From the NCBI GenBank assembly GCA_905182555.1, contig CAJJBX010000009.1, positions 1-64,000 of the forward strand: a stretch of DNA of 64,000 nucleotides. The letters are read 5' to 3'. The position numbers were made by a program, and so were the translations under genes. Of this stretch, positions 8,422-17,376 are shown in pieces (positions within the stretch are counted from its first letter, which is position 1; the number at the start of each line of letters is the position of its first letter). Under the pieces are notes generated by a model. That model made no database searches. It was not told where the DNA came from and saw only the letters and a list, made by a program, of their open reading frames with translations. The DNA is from an uncultured Ilumatobacter sp. (lineage in GTDB: Bacteria; Actinomycetota; Acidimicrobiia; Acidimicrobiales; Ilumatobacteraceae).

Positions 8422-8961
8422 ATGACGAATCAAGTCTCCTGTTGGAGCCCCGGACCGATAGAACGGTCATGCCACTTCGCGATTCGTCACCAGGTCTTCG
8501 TCGAAGAGCAGGGTGTAATGGTACTCACCGACGTCGACCGGTGGGACGACGACTGCGACACCATCCACGTCGTTGCAGCGCACGGCAGTGAAATCGCCGG
8601 CACCGTTCGTGTGTACCCGCTCGATGATTACGGCCGATGGAAGGGCGACCGACTCGCTGTCCTGCCCGCCCACCGTGCATCACTGGTCGGGATGCGGTTG
8701 GTTCGGTTCGCGGTGGCGACTGCGGCTGCCGCGGGCGGCCTTGTCATGGAAGCCTCGGTGCAACTTCCGAACGTAACGTTCTTTGAGCGGCTCGGATGGC
8801 GTTGCGACGGTGAGCCCACCTCCTACTACGGCCTGCCGCATCAGTCGATGACCATCACCCTCGACAACGTCGATCCAGTTGTTGCTGTTGTCGACTCGGT
8901 TGCCGTCCTGCGTCTCGCGGTCGGCGACTTGTCACGCAATCCGCTCCTCGTGAACAGCTGA
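8422..8961 (+). CDS. MSMEG_0567/Sll0786-type GNAT N-acetyltransferase (NitE-like)
   Basis: This is a 179-residue GNAT protein. The start 'CHFAIRHQVFVEEQGVM' and the acetyl-CoA region 'LAVLPAHRASLVGMRLVRFAVATAAAAGG' match the nitrogen-starvation acetyltransferase that accompanies the radical SAM and AIR-synthase-like genes in Nit1C clusters. In mycobacteria the acetyltransferase and AIR-synthase parts can be fused; here the AIR-synthase-like gene is separate and convergent at 9019. ATG 8422 has GGAG upstream with suitable spacing. The acceptor amine is unknown. Confidence 0.85.
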   Translation: MTNQVSCWSPGPIERSCHFAIRHQVFVEEQGVMVLTDVDRWDDDCDTIHVVAAHGSEIAGTVRVYPLDDYGRWKGDRLAVLPAHRASLVGMRLVRFAVATAAAAGGLVMEASVQLPNVTFFERLGWRCDGEPTSYYGLPHQSMTITLDNVDPVVAVVDSVAVLRLAVGDLSRNPLLVNS

Positions 8962-9018
8962 CGACCGCGTCGGAGTGTGGGCGCTGGCACCCACGTGGGT
9001 TTGGCCAGTTGCGAGATG

Positions 9019-9993
9019 TCAGTTGGCCCACAGGCCAGTCACCGACTCGCTCGCGAAATCGATGAGCTCCGCACTGTCGGCGCTGTGTTGCAGTTGGAGT
9101 GAGGATCCACCCGTCACGGTGCCGACCGACACGCACGTCAGGTCGTTGTCGGTGAAGATCCCGATGCAGTTCTCAGCCTGGTCCGGCTCTGCCGTGAGCC
9201 AGAACGCGTAGCTGGGAAATGCAATCAGCCATTGCAGGAAGTCGGTTGCATCCGGGACCGGCATGTCAGCAAGGCGAATCTCGGCGCCGAGCCCGCTGAA
9301 CTCAAGCAGCATTGCCAGCGAGCCGAGCGCACCGGCCATCGAGACATCTTTGGCCGACACGGCAGCGCCGCGGGCAGCTACCTGCGCGAGCACTCGCACG
9401 TCACGGGCGAACCGATGGGCCTGGTTGTCGATCGATGTGAAGAATGGGAAGTCGGGTCGCATGTGACCGTCAAGGAAGCACGCAAACAGGACAGTCTGGC
9501 CCTCACGGACGTTTGCCATCGAGAGCACCTGCTCGGCATGGCCCACGGCGAACGCTGACAGCGAGGTGGGGCCCGGCTGTTCGGTGAGGTGACCTCCGAC
9601 GATTGGTACGTCGTACATCTTCGACGCGTCGACCATGCCGCGCATCACCTCAGCTGTCACTTCTGGCGGCCCGACGACGGTGTTCACAATGCCGAGCGGC
9701 ACACCTCCCATTGCGGCCACGTCGTTCACGTTGGCAAGCACCGCCGCGATGCCAGCGCCGTGCGGGTCGCCATCCACAAACGATGGCGACAACGCTTCGC
9801 CGCACACGACAACATTGTGATCATCCACGTGCACGATCGCCCCGTCGTCACCTGGACCGTGAATCGGGTCGGTCGGATCGAAGAAGGCCTTGACGCCCGA
9901 GATCGGCGCCTTGTTGGTGAAGCCGCTGTATCGACGAACCTCGTCGACAACAGTGTCCAAGGTGTAGCTGTGGATTGTGGAATCGTTGGACAT
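9019..9993 (-). CDS. Sll0787-type AIR-synthase-related protein (NitF-like)
   Basis: This is a protein of about 324 residues of the PurM/AIR-synthase superfamily. It has 'GPGDDGAIV' near residue 45, 'LANVNDVAAMGGVPLGIVNTV' (the NDxxAMGG metal/ATP loop) and 'SAKDVSMAGALGSLAMLLE', corresponding to the phosphate-binding region. It matches the sll0787 family of nitrogen-starvation/Nit1C clusters (nitF). The start ATG 9993 has no Shine-Dalgarno. It lies six bases from the conserved motif at 9999-10013, so the mRNA may be leaderless, with the motif acting as the -10 region on this strand. It is convergent with the acetyltransferase and divergent from allG. Confidence 0.85.
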   Translation of the reverse strand: MSNDSTIHSYTLDTVVDEVRRYSGFTNKAPISGVKAFFDPTDPIHGPGDDGAIVHVDDHNVVVCGEALSPSFVDGDPHGAGIAAVLANVNDVAAMGGVPLGIVNTVVGPPEVTAEVMRGMVDASKMYDVPIVGGHLTEQPGPTSLSAFAVGHAEQVLSMANVREGQTVLFACFLDGHMRPDFPFFTSIDNQAHRFARDVRVLAQVAARGAAVSAKDVSMAGALGSLAMLLEFSGLGAEIRLADMPVPDATDFLQWLIAFPSYAFWLTAEPDQAENCIGIFTDNDLTCVSVGTVTGGSSLQLQHSADSAELIDFASESVTGLWAN

Positions 9994-9998
9994 GTGCG

Positions 9999-10013
9999 TA
10001 TCGTATAGTAAAC
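9999..10013 (+). promoter_or_regulatory. Shared 15-bp motif, copy 2 (TATCGTATAGTAAAC)
   Basis: This lies between the AIR-synthase-like gene (start 9993, minus) and allG (start 10085, plus). It differs from copy 1 at one base. Because it sits only six bases before the minus-strand ATG, it could repress, or be, the promoter of both genes. A weaker ATCGT half lies 18 bp upstream. Confidence 0.6.
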
Positions 10014-10084
10014 GGAATGTCTCGTAAAGAGATGAACGGCGCACCCGGCGCCACCGCACAGCAACAACGACTGGACCGATTCCC

Positions 10085-11509
10085 ATGACCGACACCACGT
10101 ACCCCACCGTCGCCCTCCCCAGCGAAGCCAAGGTCGTCAATGTTGGCCTCCCACTTTTCGAGCAAGCCGTTCGAGACCAGGGAGCGTCGGCGGTCGGCGT
10201 CGAGTGGCGTATCCCAGCTGGAGGCGACGCCGTTGTTGTTGCGGCGCTCGCTCGTCTGCTGGGACCGAAGGCGGCGCTGATCGATACAGCCAACGCTGAG
10301 GTGGTCCGCCGGCTCAATGACGGCGTCCCCATGCTGCAGGGTGTCGAGACCGCTGGCGATGTCATTCCTGGCATGGGTGATCGAACGGTCCTGCATTGCG
10401 GCCCAGCGATCGCGTGGGCCGACATGCCCGACCCCCTGCAACGTTCGATCAAAGCAGCAGTCATCGCCGAAGGTTGGGCAACGAACGTCGACGGTGCCGC
10501 GGCACTCGTCGATGGGGGAGACGTCGAGCTTCGCCCGGCGAACGAGCACGCGACTGTCGTCCCAATGGCAACCTCGATCGGCCCGTCGGCGCCGGTCTAT
10601 GTGGTGAACAACGCGGCCGGTTCGAAGACGGCGTTCTCGCCCATCAACCAAGGTGCTGGGCAGGTGGCGTGGTTCGGAGTCGACAGTGACGAGGCCGTCG
10701 ATCGGTTGCGGTTCATTCGTGATGCCGTCGGCCCGGTACTCGCCGAAGCCATTACATCGAACGGGCCGATCGATGCGTTTGCGCTCGCGAGCCAGGGTGT
10801 GCCGATGGGAGACGACGTCCACATGCGAGTCCAGGCCACGACGAACCTGCTGTTGCGTGACCTGTTGCCTCACCTCGTGCGTTCAACCCACGCCGAAGCC
10901 GGTGCCGTTGCGACGTTCCTGAGCGGGAACCACCTCATGTTCTTGAACGTGGCGATGGCCGCAGCGAAGTCACTCGTCATGTGGGCGGGAGAAGTACCCA
11001 ACTCCAGCATCGTCACCACGATGGCGCGCAACGGCGCCACCTATGGGGTTCGCCTCCCCGGCAACGATGACTCCTGGTTCCTCACGGCCTCGCCGCCCAT
11101 CCAGGATGCGCTGTACTACCCCGGTCAGGGCCCCGAGACGAGCGCGCCCGACATTGGTGACAGTGCCGTACTCGAACTCGTCGGACTCGGCGGGCCAGCC
11201 GCTGCCAACTCGCCGGCCGTTGCTGGATTCCTTGGTGGACGCATGGCCGATGCCATCGCCGCGACGCACAGCATGCAGCGGATCTGCGTCGGGGAGAGCA
11301 ACCGATTCCGCCTCCCGATCCTGGACCATGTCGGCACTCCTGTGGGCGTCGATGTCCGCCAGGTCGTGGAGCTTGGGATCACTCCGGCGGTCAACACCGG
11401 CATCATCCACGTCTCCGACGGCTCAGGGCAGGTCGGAGCCGGCGTCGCCCATGCCCCAATGGAGTGTTTTGTGGCCGCACTCCTCGACCTCGATCGCCGT
11501 ATCGGCTGA
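10085..11509 (+). CDS. allG: DUF1116 / AllG-like oxamate carbamoyltransferase subunit
   Basis: This 474-residue DUF1116 (YlbE/YahG) protein opens 'SEAKVVNVGLPLFEQAVRDQGASAVGVEWRIPAGGD'. Other family stretches are 'RVQATTNLLLRDLLPHL', 'FLSGNHLMFLNVAMAAAKSL' and the C-terminal 'GQVGAGVAHAPMECFVAAL'. These are typical of the AllG subunit of oxamate carbamoyltransferase. AllH follows after 13 bases, so the pair is probably one operon driven from the motif-containing divergent region. The partner subunit AllF is 5 kb away on the other strand, so the enzyme would be assembled from two transcripts controlled by the same motif. Confidence 0.88.
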   Translation: MTDTTYPTVALPSEAKVVNVGLPLFEQAVRDQGASAVGVEWRIPAGGDAVVVAALARLLGPKAALIDTANAEVVRRLNDGVPMLQGVETAGDVIPGMGDRTVLHCGPAIAWADMPDPLQRSIKAAVIAEGWATNVDGAAALVDGGDVELRPANEHATVVPMATSIGPSAPVYVVNNAAGSKTAFSPINQGAGQVAWFGVDSDEAVDRLRFIRDAVGPVLAEAITSNGPIDAFALASQGVPMGDDVHMRVQATTNLLLRDLLPHLVRSTHAEAGAVATFLSGNHLMFLNVAMAAAKSLVMWAGEVPNSSIVTTMARNGATYGVRLPGNDDSWFLTASPPIQDALYYPGQGPETSAPDIGDSAVLELVGLGGPAAANSPAVAGFLGGRMADAIAATHSMQRICVGESNRFRLPILDHVGTPVGVDVRQVVELGITPAVNTGIIHVSDGSGQVGAGVAHAPMECFVAALLDLDRRIG

Positions 11510-11522
11510 CTGGGTTTTGGCC

Positions 11523-12314
11523 GTGGTAGCAACGCCCCGGGCGACCTCAATCGGCGCCGTTGCTGCTGGACTTTGCGAACGTTCGGTGGTTCGGCCCGTT
11601 GTCGGATCGGTTGTCGGCACCTTCAGCCGGGGTTGCTATGTGCGTTGCGATGGCGACCTCGTCGCCGTCGGGCAGATCCCGACTGGTCCCTTGCACGTGG
11701 TCGTTGATCAGGCCGCCATGCAGCACGAGGGAGACCGGGTCGACTTCAGCCGAGGGCTCCTGCGAATCGGTCGCTCTGAGCTTGATCTCAGTCGGGCCGA
11801 TGAGTGGTCGCCCCAGCCCCCGTCCGTCCAGACAGTCGATGCGCTGCGCCGAGCGCTGCATCAACGCAGATCGGAGGCCGAGGTCGAACCCGACCTTGCG
11901 GTTGTGTGGAACGAGGTGTGCGCGGGCGCGCGTCGCGGCGATGGGCTTCGCGTGGTCAGGCTGCTCGGCGGCCGCGGTACCGGCCTCACGCCGGCGGGTG
12001 ACGACGTGATCGCGGGCCTGCTGCTGAGCGCGTCCTGGTCTGATCGGGGGGCTGCCGACGAGCCGTCCCGTGTCGCCGTTGCCGATTCGGTGCGTTCGAG
12101 CGATCTCAGCCGATCGTTCCTCCACTGGGCAGCTCGTGGCCACAGCATCGGACCGGTCCACGCGTTGCTCTGCGCCGCATCGGGCGATCGGCCGGAACGC
12201 TTCGGTCGAGCGATCGCCCAGGTGGCCAGTATCGGGGCGTCGTCAGGTCGTTCGCTGTTGGTCGGTCTGACGTTGGGTCTCGACCACGGAGTCTCGTTCC
12301 GAGATCGGGTGTGA
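11523..12314 (+). CDS. allH: DUF2877 / AllH-like oxamate carbamoyltransferase subunit
   Basis: This is a protein of about 263 residues with the DUF2877 hallmark 'GRGTGLTPAGDDVIAGLLLS' near residue 150 and the late motif 'GASSGRSLLVGLTLGL'. In E. coli the homologue YlbF is the AllH subunit. The start is uncertain: GTG 11523 is taken because it is the first reasonable in-frame start after the allG stop, with TTG 11517 as the alternative; neither has a clear ribosome site, which suggests translational coupling to allG. The gene converges with the large SARP regulator, whose stop is 4 bp away. Confidence 0.82.
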   Translation: MVATPRATSIGAVAAGLCERSVVRPVVGSVVGTFSRGCYVRCDGDLVAVGQIPTGPLHVVVDQAAMQHEGDRVDFSRGLLRIGRSELDLSRADEWSPQPPSVQTVDALRRALHQRRSEAEVEPDLAVVWNEVCAGARRGDGLRVVRLLGGRGTGLTPAGDDVIAGLLLSASWSDRGAADEPSRVAVADSVRSSDLSRSFLHWAARGHSIGPVHALLCAASGDRPERFGRAIAQVASIGASSGRSLLVGLTLGLDHGVSFRDRV

Positions 12315-12318
12315 ACGG

Positions 12319-15300
12319 TCAGGCGTTCTGGCGGGCCAGTCGGCCGTGGGACCCGAACCCCTCCCGAAGTTGACGTGGCAAACGCGCCACCAATCGTCTT
12401 GACGCATCGTTTGCCACGTCCGGCGCGCCCACTTCGACGAGCAGGAGCAATGAGCCGGTACGCGTGGCCATGGCGGTGGCGTCTTCGACGCGTCCGAGTT
12501 GATGCAGGGCCAACGACTCGTACTTCCGTGAGTCGCATGCCCTCGAAGCGACGAGGAGTTCCTCTGCGGATGCCGCTCCGATCCGGCTCTTGAGCTCCAT
12601 CACGCGAAGCTCTGCTCGCCAACGAAACGGGAGCCATTGGTCGAGCAGCAACTGAGCATCATCAAGCCGTGCGGCGGCCTCGTCTGGTTGTGCGTTCACG
12701 ATCGAACACTCTGCCAACGAGCACAGGGCGTGCAGTTCTTGCTCGACCTGCAATTCGCCCTCATCGACCTCCCGCGACTCTTCCAGTGCTCGCTCGGAGA
12801 GGGACCACGATCGGCCGTGGTCACCTAACTCGCGCCAGACCCATGCAAGGCACGTGTCGGTTCGTGCGCGGTAGAACGAGACGCCGTACCGTTCAAGGAG
12901 GGTTCTTTTGGTCTCGAACGTCGTGAGCGCGCCCGACAGGTCGCCAGAGTTCGCCTTCGCTAGACCTTCGAAGAATAACGACCGGAGAAGCGGGCGGAAC
13001 GCACCGATTTCCCGGCACAGCGCTACGGATTCCTCGAGCACGTCGACGGCCTGGCTGTACTTGTCGTTGTGGGCAAGGAGTGCGCCGAGACAACTGAGAG
13101 CCGAGGCCTTGATGGCGGCGTCCTCGTCGGCGAGCTCGGACAGCGCCCGCTCGTATGCGTCGCTGGCTGAGTCGAAGTCTCCGGCCCAGTGTCGAATTCT
13201 GCCAAGTAGCACCTGGGCGCTGGGATGGGCGCCCGGAATCCCGACTGCCTCCTCGGCGCGGGCAACTGCGACAGAAACGTCTCGTTCGTAGTAGGCAATC
13301 CAGCCCAATCGTTCGACGGCGCGTACCCGTAACTGTCGGTCGCCGAGCCCAATGGCTAAGGCCTCAGCGCGAAGGTGGTCCTCAGTCGCCTCGTCGTACT
13401 CGCCGAGCTCAGTGCGAACGTTCCCGCGTCCGATGAGCGCCTCGCCAAGGCATGCATCATCTCCACATTGCTCCGCGGAAGAGATCGCCTCGGTGAACAG
13501 CCGTTCCGCATCAGTATTGGAGAACGCACGCTGCGCGAGTCGGGCCGCTTCCAACCATGCACCAACCGCCTTGACGAGGTCCCCCGCCTCGCGCAGATGC
13601 CAGGCGCGCCGCTCAGGTTCGTCATCGGAGATTTCGGCGACCCGCTGGTGATGCTCGAGGCGAATCGGAGCGACGATCGATTCGTACATGACCTGTTGGA
13701 TCAATCGATTGCTGAACGCGAACCGATCGTCTCTTGCTTCGACGAGACTTGCAGTTGTCGCGGCCTCGATCGAAGCAATCAGGACGGACCGTTCCAGCTT
13801 GACGACATGCCCGAGCGTTACCAGATCGAATGAGTTTCCGATCGTTGCAGCGGCCTGCAGGACGCGGACCACGTCAGCCCCAGCCTGCCGAGCACCAGCC
13901 ATGACAACCGAGCCAACCGACCCACTGATTTGTTCGATTGGGAAACCACGTTGCAATGCGTCGAGCACGGACTTCACGAAGAAGAGGTGGCCCCGAGTGG
14001 CGTCCCAGACGAGATCCGCTTCGTTGGGGAAGCCAGCAGCAACCGCGAGTTCGACGACCGTGTCGCGAGGTACTGGGTGGAGCGCGATGTGCGTTGACTG
14101 CGCTGCGAAGTCGGCGAGTTGTCGCTCACCTTGATCGGCTTGCACTGTGGCGACAAGCAGCACCCGGTGATCTCGAAGCTCGCGACGCAACCATTGCGTA
14201 GCCTCGACGGTCGACGCTCCAGCGTGATGAAAGTCGTCGAAGACCAACAGCATGGGATGCCGGCTCGCCATCTGGCCGAGGATGTGGCTGATTGCCTGGA
14301 GCGCCCGCCGATGCTCCAGTTCATCCGAGGCGCGCCGATAGCTCGGGACGGGGCACAGCTGACGTAGTTCCGGGATCAGCTCGGTCGCTGTGCCGAGGTG
14401 CGGGCCGAGTAGGCCGGGGATGTCATCCGGCGCGGTCGAGAGGATCGCCGTCGTGAGCATTGTCAGGATTGGATGCAGGAAGAGTGAGCGCTCACCTTTG
14501 GCGCACTCTGAGCGCAGGACCCGCCCGCCCGTCTGCTCGACCGTCTCCGAGAGCGCCTCAACAAGTGAAGTTCGCCCTGATCCGATTGGGCCCGAAATGA
14601 CGACGGAAACAAATCCACCCATCGCAGCGGTGTTCCATTCGGTTGCGAGAGCGATCAGTTCAGCATTCCGTCCGGCGACCCGCAGGTCATCGGCTGTCGG
14701 AGCAGAGCTGGCCCGCCGGGCAACGGCGTTTGACGGCTCATCGCGGATGATCGCGCCGTAGAGCGCCTCGGTTTCGGGCCCTGGTTCGACTCCGATTGCC
14801 CTGAGGAGTTGGCCTCGTAGGAGGTCATGAGCATGGAGCGCCGCTCCGCGATCGCCGCGGTTCCAGTGGGCCAACATCAACGCCCGGCCCGCCTCCTCGT
14901 CGTGCGGCTCTGTAGCAAGCGCGACCTCGGCGGAATCGATCAGCTCCGACCACCTTCCGAGTTCGATGTCGGCGTCCCAGAGGCAGCGCTGGAAGCGTCG
15001 TCGGAGCCCATCGATGTGCCGGCGGAACTCGTCGAACCACGGGGCGTCGAGACTCTGGGCTAATTCTATGGGCTGCCCGCGATCGAGCAGTTGGAGCCCC
15101 AGGGCCGCCGACGTCGCGGCGAGCGCCGGAGCTGTGGTGGACCTGGAGCGAGCTTCTGTGAGGAGACGTTCGGCCTGCATCGCGTCGGTCGTCCATTCCG
15201 TGCCGATGCCAAACCGATAGCCGGCGACGGCCGATCCGAGGATGACCTGAGGGCCGAGTGCTGATCGCACTCGACTGACGAGGGCGGCCGTCGTCCGCTC

Positions 15301-15561
15301 CGCCGTCGTCGGGATGCTCTCGACCCACAATGCATCGATCAGACTGTCAATGGTGACGGTCGCTCCTGCGGCAACAGCGATTCGGCACAGCAGCAGCGAG
15401 GCGCGGCCTGCCGGAACCGATTCGATCAGTCCCTCGGATCCCGTCACCGTGAGGGGGCCGAGAAGATGGACGGTGCGCTGCGGTTGGGCGTCTGGCGGCG
15501 CGGCGGCGGTGGACATAGTCATCAGTCTGGCTGGTGCGCTGTCTTCGAGTGGACGAAGCAT
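12319..15561 (-). CDS. Large SARP/BTAD-family regulator with ATPase and TPR domains
   Basis: This is a 1080-residue AfsR-like regulator. Residues about 30-125 form a winged-helix OmpR-type DNA-binding domain (HLLGPLTVTGSEG). The BTAD helical domain (to about 270) contains the typical 'DAPWFDEFRRHIDGLRRRFQRCLWDADIELGRW'. A STAND-type ATPase follows, and residues about 690-1060 are TPR-like helices. The Walker A loop near residues 323-331 reads GPIGSGRTS, with Arg where Lys is normal, while Walker B (LLVFDDFHHAG) is intact. It is divergent from the coenzyme M operon and probably controls it. ATG 15522 is an alternative start. Such proteins are one-component activators that sense nucleotides or ligands. 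Confidence 0.85.
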   Translation of the reverse strand: MLRPLEDSAPARLMTMSTAAAPPDAQPQRTVHLLGPLTVTGSEGLIESVPAGRASLLLCRIAVAAGATVTIDSLIDALWVESIPTTAERTTAALVSRVRSALGPQVILGSAVAGYRFGIGTEWTTDAMQAERLLTEARSRSTTAPALAATSAALGLQLLDRGQPIELAQSLDAPWFDEFRRHIDGLRRRFQRCLWDADIELGRWSELIDSAEVALATEPHDEEAGRALMLAHWNRGDRGAALHAHDLLRGQLLRAIGVEPGPETEALYGAIIRDEPSNAVARRASSAPTADDLRVAGRNAELIALATEWNTAAMGGFVSVVISGPIGSGRTSLVEALSETVEQTGGRVLRSECAKGERSLFLHPILTMLTTAILSTAPDDIPGLLGPHLGTATELIPELRQLCPVPSYRRASDELEHRRALQAISHILGQMASRHPMLLVFDDFHHAGASTVEATQWLRRELRDHRVLLVATVQADQGERQLADFAAQSTHIALHPVPRDTVVELAVAAGFPNEADLVWDATRGHLFFVKSVLDALQRGFPIEQISGSVGSVVMAGARQAGADVVRVLQAAATIGNSFDLVTLGHVVKLERSVLIASIEAATTASLVEARDDRFAFSNRLIQQVMYESIVAPIRLEHHQRVAEISDDEPERRAWHLREAGDLVKAVGAWLEAARLAQRAFSNTDAERLFTEAISSAEQCGDDACLGEALIGRGNVRTELGEYDEATEDHLRAEALAIGLGDRQLRVRAVERLGWIAYYERDVSVAVARAEEAVGIPGAHPSAQVLLGRIRHWAGDFDSASDAYERALSELADEDAAIKASALSCLGALLAHNDKYSQAVDVLEESVALCREIGAFRPLLRSLFFEGLAKANSGDLSGALTTFETKRTLLERYGVSFYRARTDTCLAWVWRELGDHGRSWSLSERALEESREVDEGELQVEQELHALCSLAECSIVNAQPDEAAARLDDAQLLLDQWLPFRWRAELRVMELKSRIGAASAEELLVASRACDSRKYESLALHQLGRVEDATAMATRTGSLLLLVEVGAPDVANDASRRLVARLPRQLREGFGSHGRLARQNA

Positions 15562-15586
15562 GTCGGATACAATACATTCTGTTGAG

Positions 15587-15601
15587 TATCGTATTGGGGA
15601 C
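15587..15601 (+). promoter_or_regulatory. Shared 15-bp motif, copy 3 (TATCGTATTGGGGAC)
   Basis: This is the most divergent copy (four changes from copy 1), in the 75-bp region between the SARP gene and the coenzyme M operon. It forms the right arm of an imperfect inverted repeat whose left arm is GGATACAATAC at 15566, giving a plausible dimer-binding site. The downstream gene starts at 15637. Confidence 0.5.
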
Positions 15602-15636
15602 CGGAGAGCCGGTCAGAGGATGGCTGGAAGGTCGCT

Positions 15637-16437
15637 GTGGATTCAGACAATGGTTGTCCCGACTTCCTCAAGCTGCCCGGCCGATCGTGTAAGCCGCGTC
15701 AGACGGGCGTCACCCACGTGCTTGACAAGGGTGTGACACTCCGCGACGTCGAGGCGACGCTGGCCTTCGCCGGGCCGATCGTCGACATCTGGAAGTTCGG
15801 ATGGGGCACGGCGTACGTCGACCGCCATCTTCCGGCCAAACTTGCGGTACTCGAGCAGGCCGCTGTGCATGCGTGCACCGGGGGCACCCTCTTAGAAATC
15901 GCCTGGGTCCAGGGGCGTACGGCCGAGTTCTTCGACTGGGCGGTCACTGTTGAGATGCCGTGCGTCGAGGTGAGTAACGGCGCGACCGGCCTTCCGGTCT
16001 CGGCCAAACGCGAGCTGATCTCTGAGGCCCTCGATTGCGGGCTCACCGTCTTGTCAGAGGTCGGAAGTAAAGACCCGACGGTCCCTGTCTCGCCAGATCA
16101 ATGGGTCGAAGAGATTGCCGGTGACATCCGAGCCGGTGCGTTTCTGGTCGTGGCCGAGGGTCGCGAGAGCGGCACGGTCGGGCTCTATACCGAAGACGGT
16201 GAGATCCGCAACGACGTCGTGGCTGCCATCGACCAATCTGTTGACGGTTCCCGGATCATTTACGAAGCACCCCGTCGCAATCAGCAAGCAGGCTTGATTC
16301 GGCGCCTCGGTCCGGCGGTCAATCTGGGCAACATCGCCGTGACCGACATCTTGAGCGTCGAAACGCTGCGGCTCGGCCTCCGCAGCGACACGATGAGCCT
16401 CGCCACCGCCGATCGCGTCCACGGGTGCCAACAGTGA
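15637..16437 (+). CDS. Phosphosulfolactate synthase (ComA/XcbB1-like)
   Basis: This is a 266-residue TIM-barrel enzyme. It opens 'FLKLPGRSCKPRQTGVTHVLDKG', continues 'VDIWKFGWGTAYVDRH', and has 'VEVSNGATGLP', 'VLSEVGSKDP', 'VVAEGRESGTVGLY' and 'IIYEAPRRNQQAGLIRRLGPAVNLGNIA'. All are features of ComA, which adds sulfite to phosphoenolpyruvate to give phosphosulfolactate, the first step of coenzyme M synthesis. GTG 15637 has GGAAGG five bases upstream. It heads a plus-strand operon whose further members are two aspartase/fumarase-superfamily lyases and a PLP enzyme, the gene set of the bacterial (Xanthobacter Py2 xcb) coenzyme M route. ComA homologues of other function exist in Bacillus and plants, so the operon context is what decides the call. 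Confidence 0.85.
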   Translation: MDSDNGCPDFLKLPGRSCKPRQTGVTHVLDKGVTLRDVEATLAFAGPIVDIWKFGWGTAYVDRHLPAKLAVLEQAAVHACTGGTLLEIAWVQGRTAEFFDWAVTVEMPCVEVSNGATGLPVSAKRELISEALDCGLTVLSEVGSKDPTVPVSPDQWVEEIAGDIRAGAFLVVAEGRESGTVGLYTEDGEIRNDVVAAIDQSVDGSRIIYEAPRRNQQAGLIRRLGPAVNLGNIAVTDILSVETLRLGLRSDTMSLATADRVHGCQQ

Positions 16438-17350
16438 TGTTCGACCTCGACCCAACCGCACCGAACATCATCCCGATCAAGTACCGCCAGGTGGCCGTCG
16501 CAACCGTTGCATGCGGCCTCGACGAGGCAGCTCCAAGACCCACTTCGTCGGCAAGGAGGCCTACATGCGCACGAGATTCATCGTGGTACGCAACGGGACT
16601 GGCACCGCGCTTGTCGAGGTTGACCGGCCCACCTCAGAAGCCCTGTTCTCCGACATCACTGCGATGCGCCTGATAGCGGCGCCACACGAGTGTGTGTACG
16701 TCGCCGATGCTGAGATCGACGTCGGCGTCCCCGCCCATCTGGCAGCTGTCGCTGAACGGCATCCAGGTGCATTGTGCGTTGTCGTCGAGGGCTTGTACTC
16801 CCACGTCAGCTTCATCGTCAATCCGCGACCGTTTCGTCTGAATGTCCTCGACATCGTCCCGCCGGAGCCGTCCAAGTTGCTGGACCAGGCCCGACGAGTG
16901 CTCGACGTGGGCGAGGATCTGCCGCCCGTGCTCCTGAGTGCCGACACCGTTGACAGTCGCGAGTTGCTGGACAACGAAGGAGCCGGCGCTCGCAAGGTCC
17001 TGCTTCCCTGCCAAGCGACGGGAGTCGACTTCGGCGATGTCAACGTGTCGTTCCTCGATCAGCGTCCGCAACATGACGACTGGACCATCCTGGGGTGTGA
17101 GCGAACGCGCCAAATACACGAGTGGTTCTACTCAGATGCGCGTCCATCGATCGACACCTGCCCGAAGCGGTTTCTCGACGACCAGCGTGATGCTGACGGT
17201 GTGACGCTCAGTCGTTGTTGCCTCTTGCAAGAGGGCATGGAGCACCACGGTCGTGCGGTTGTTGTGCCCTGGGGGTCAACGCTGGACGAGGTGCGAGCGG
17301 GCATCCAAGCAGCGGTTGCCCGCGAGGGATTCCGATGGACCCCGGTGTAA
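16437..17350 (+). CDS. Unknown protein of the coenzyme M operon (frameshifted near 16526)
   Basis: Two reading frames join into one protein of about 304 residues if one G is restored near 16526. The first frame starts at ATG 16437, overlapping the ComA stop (MFDLDPTAPNIIPIKYRQ...). The second runs from 'GSSKTHFVGKEAYMRTRF' to 17350. As the sequence stands, the intact part could also start at ATG 16565, which has a perfect AAGGAGG. I recall no function. It has an alpha/beta pattern, conserved-looking Cys residues (LLPCQATGVDFGDVNVSFLD, LGCERT, LSRCCLLQEGMEHHGRA) and the ending 'AVAREGFRWTPV'. Its place between ComA and the first lyase makes it a candidate for a coenzyme M step not covered by the other genes, such as the final thiol-forming step. 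Confidence 0.65.
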
Positions 17351-17376
17351 GCAAGTCGCGAACGGCTGGCGCGCAC

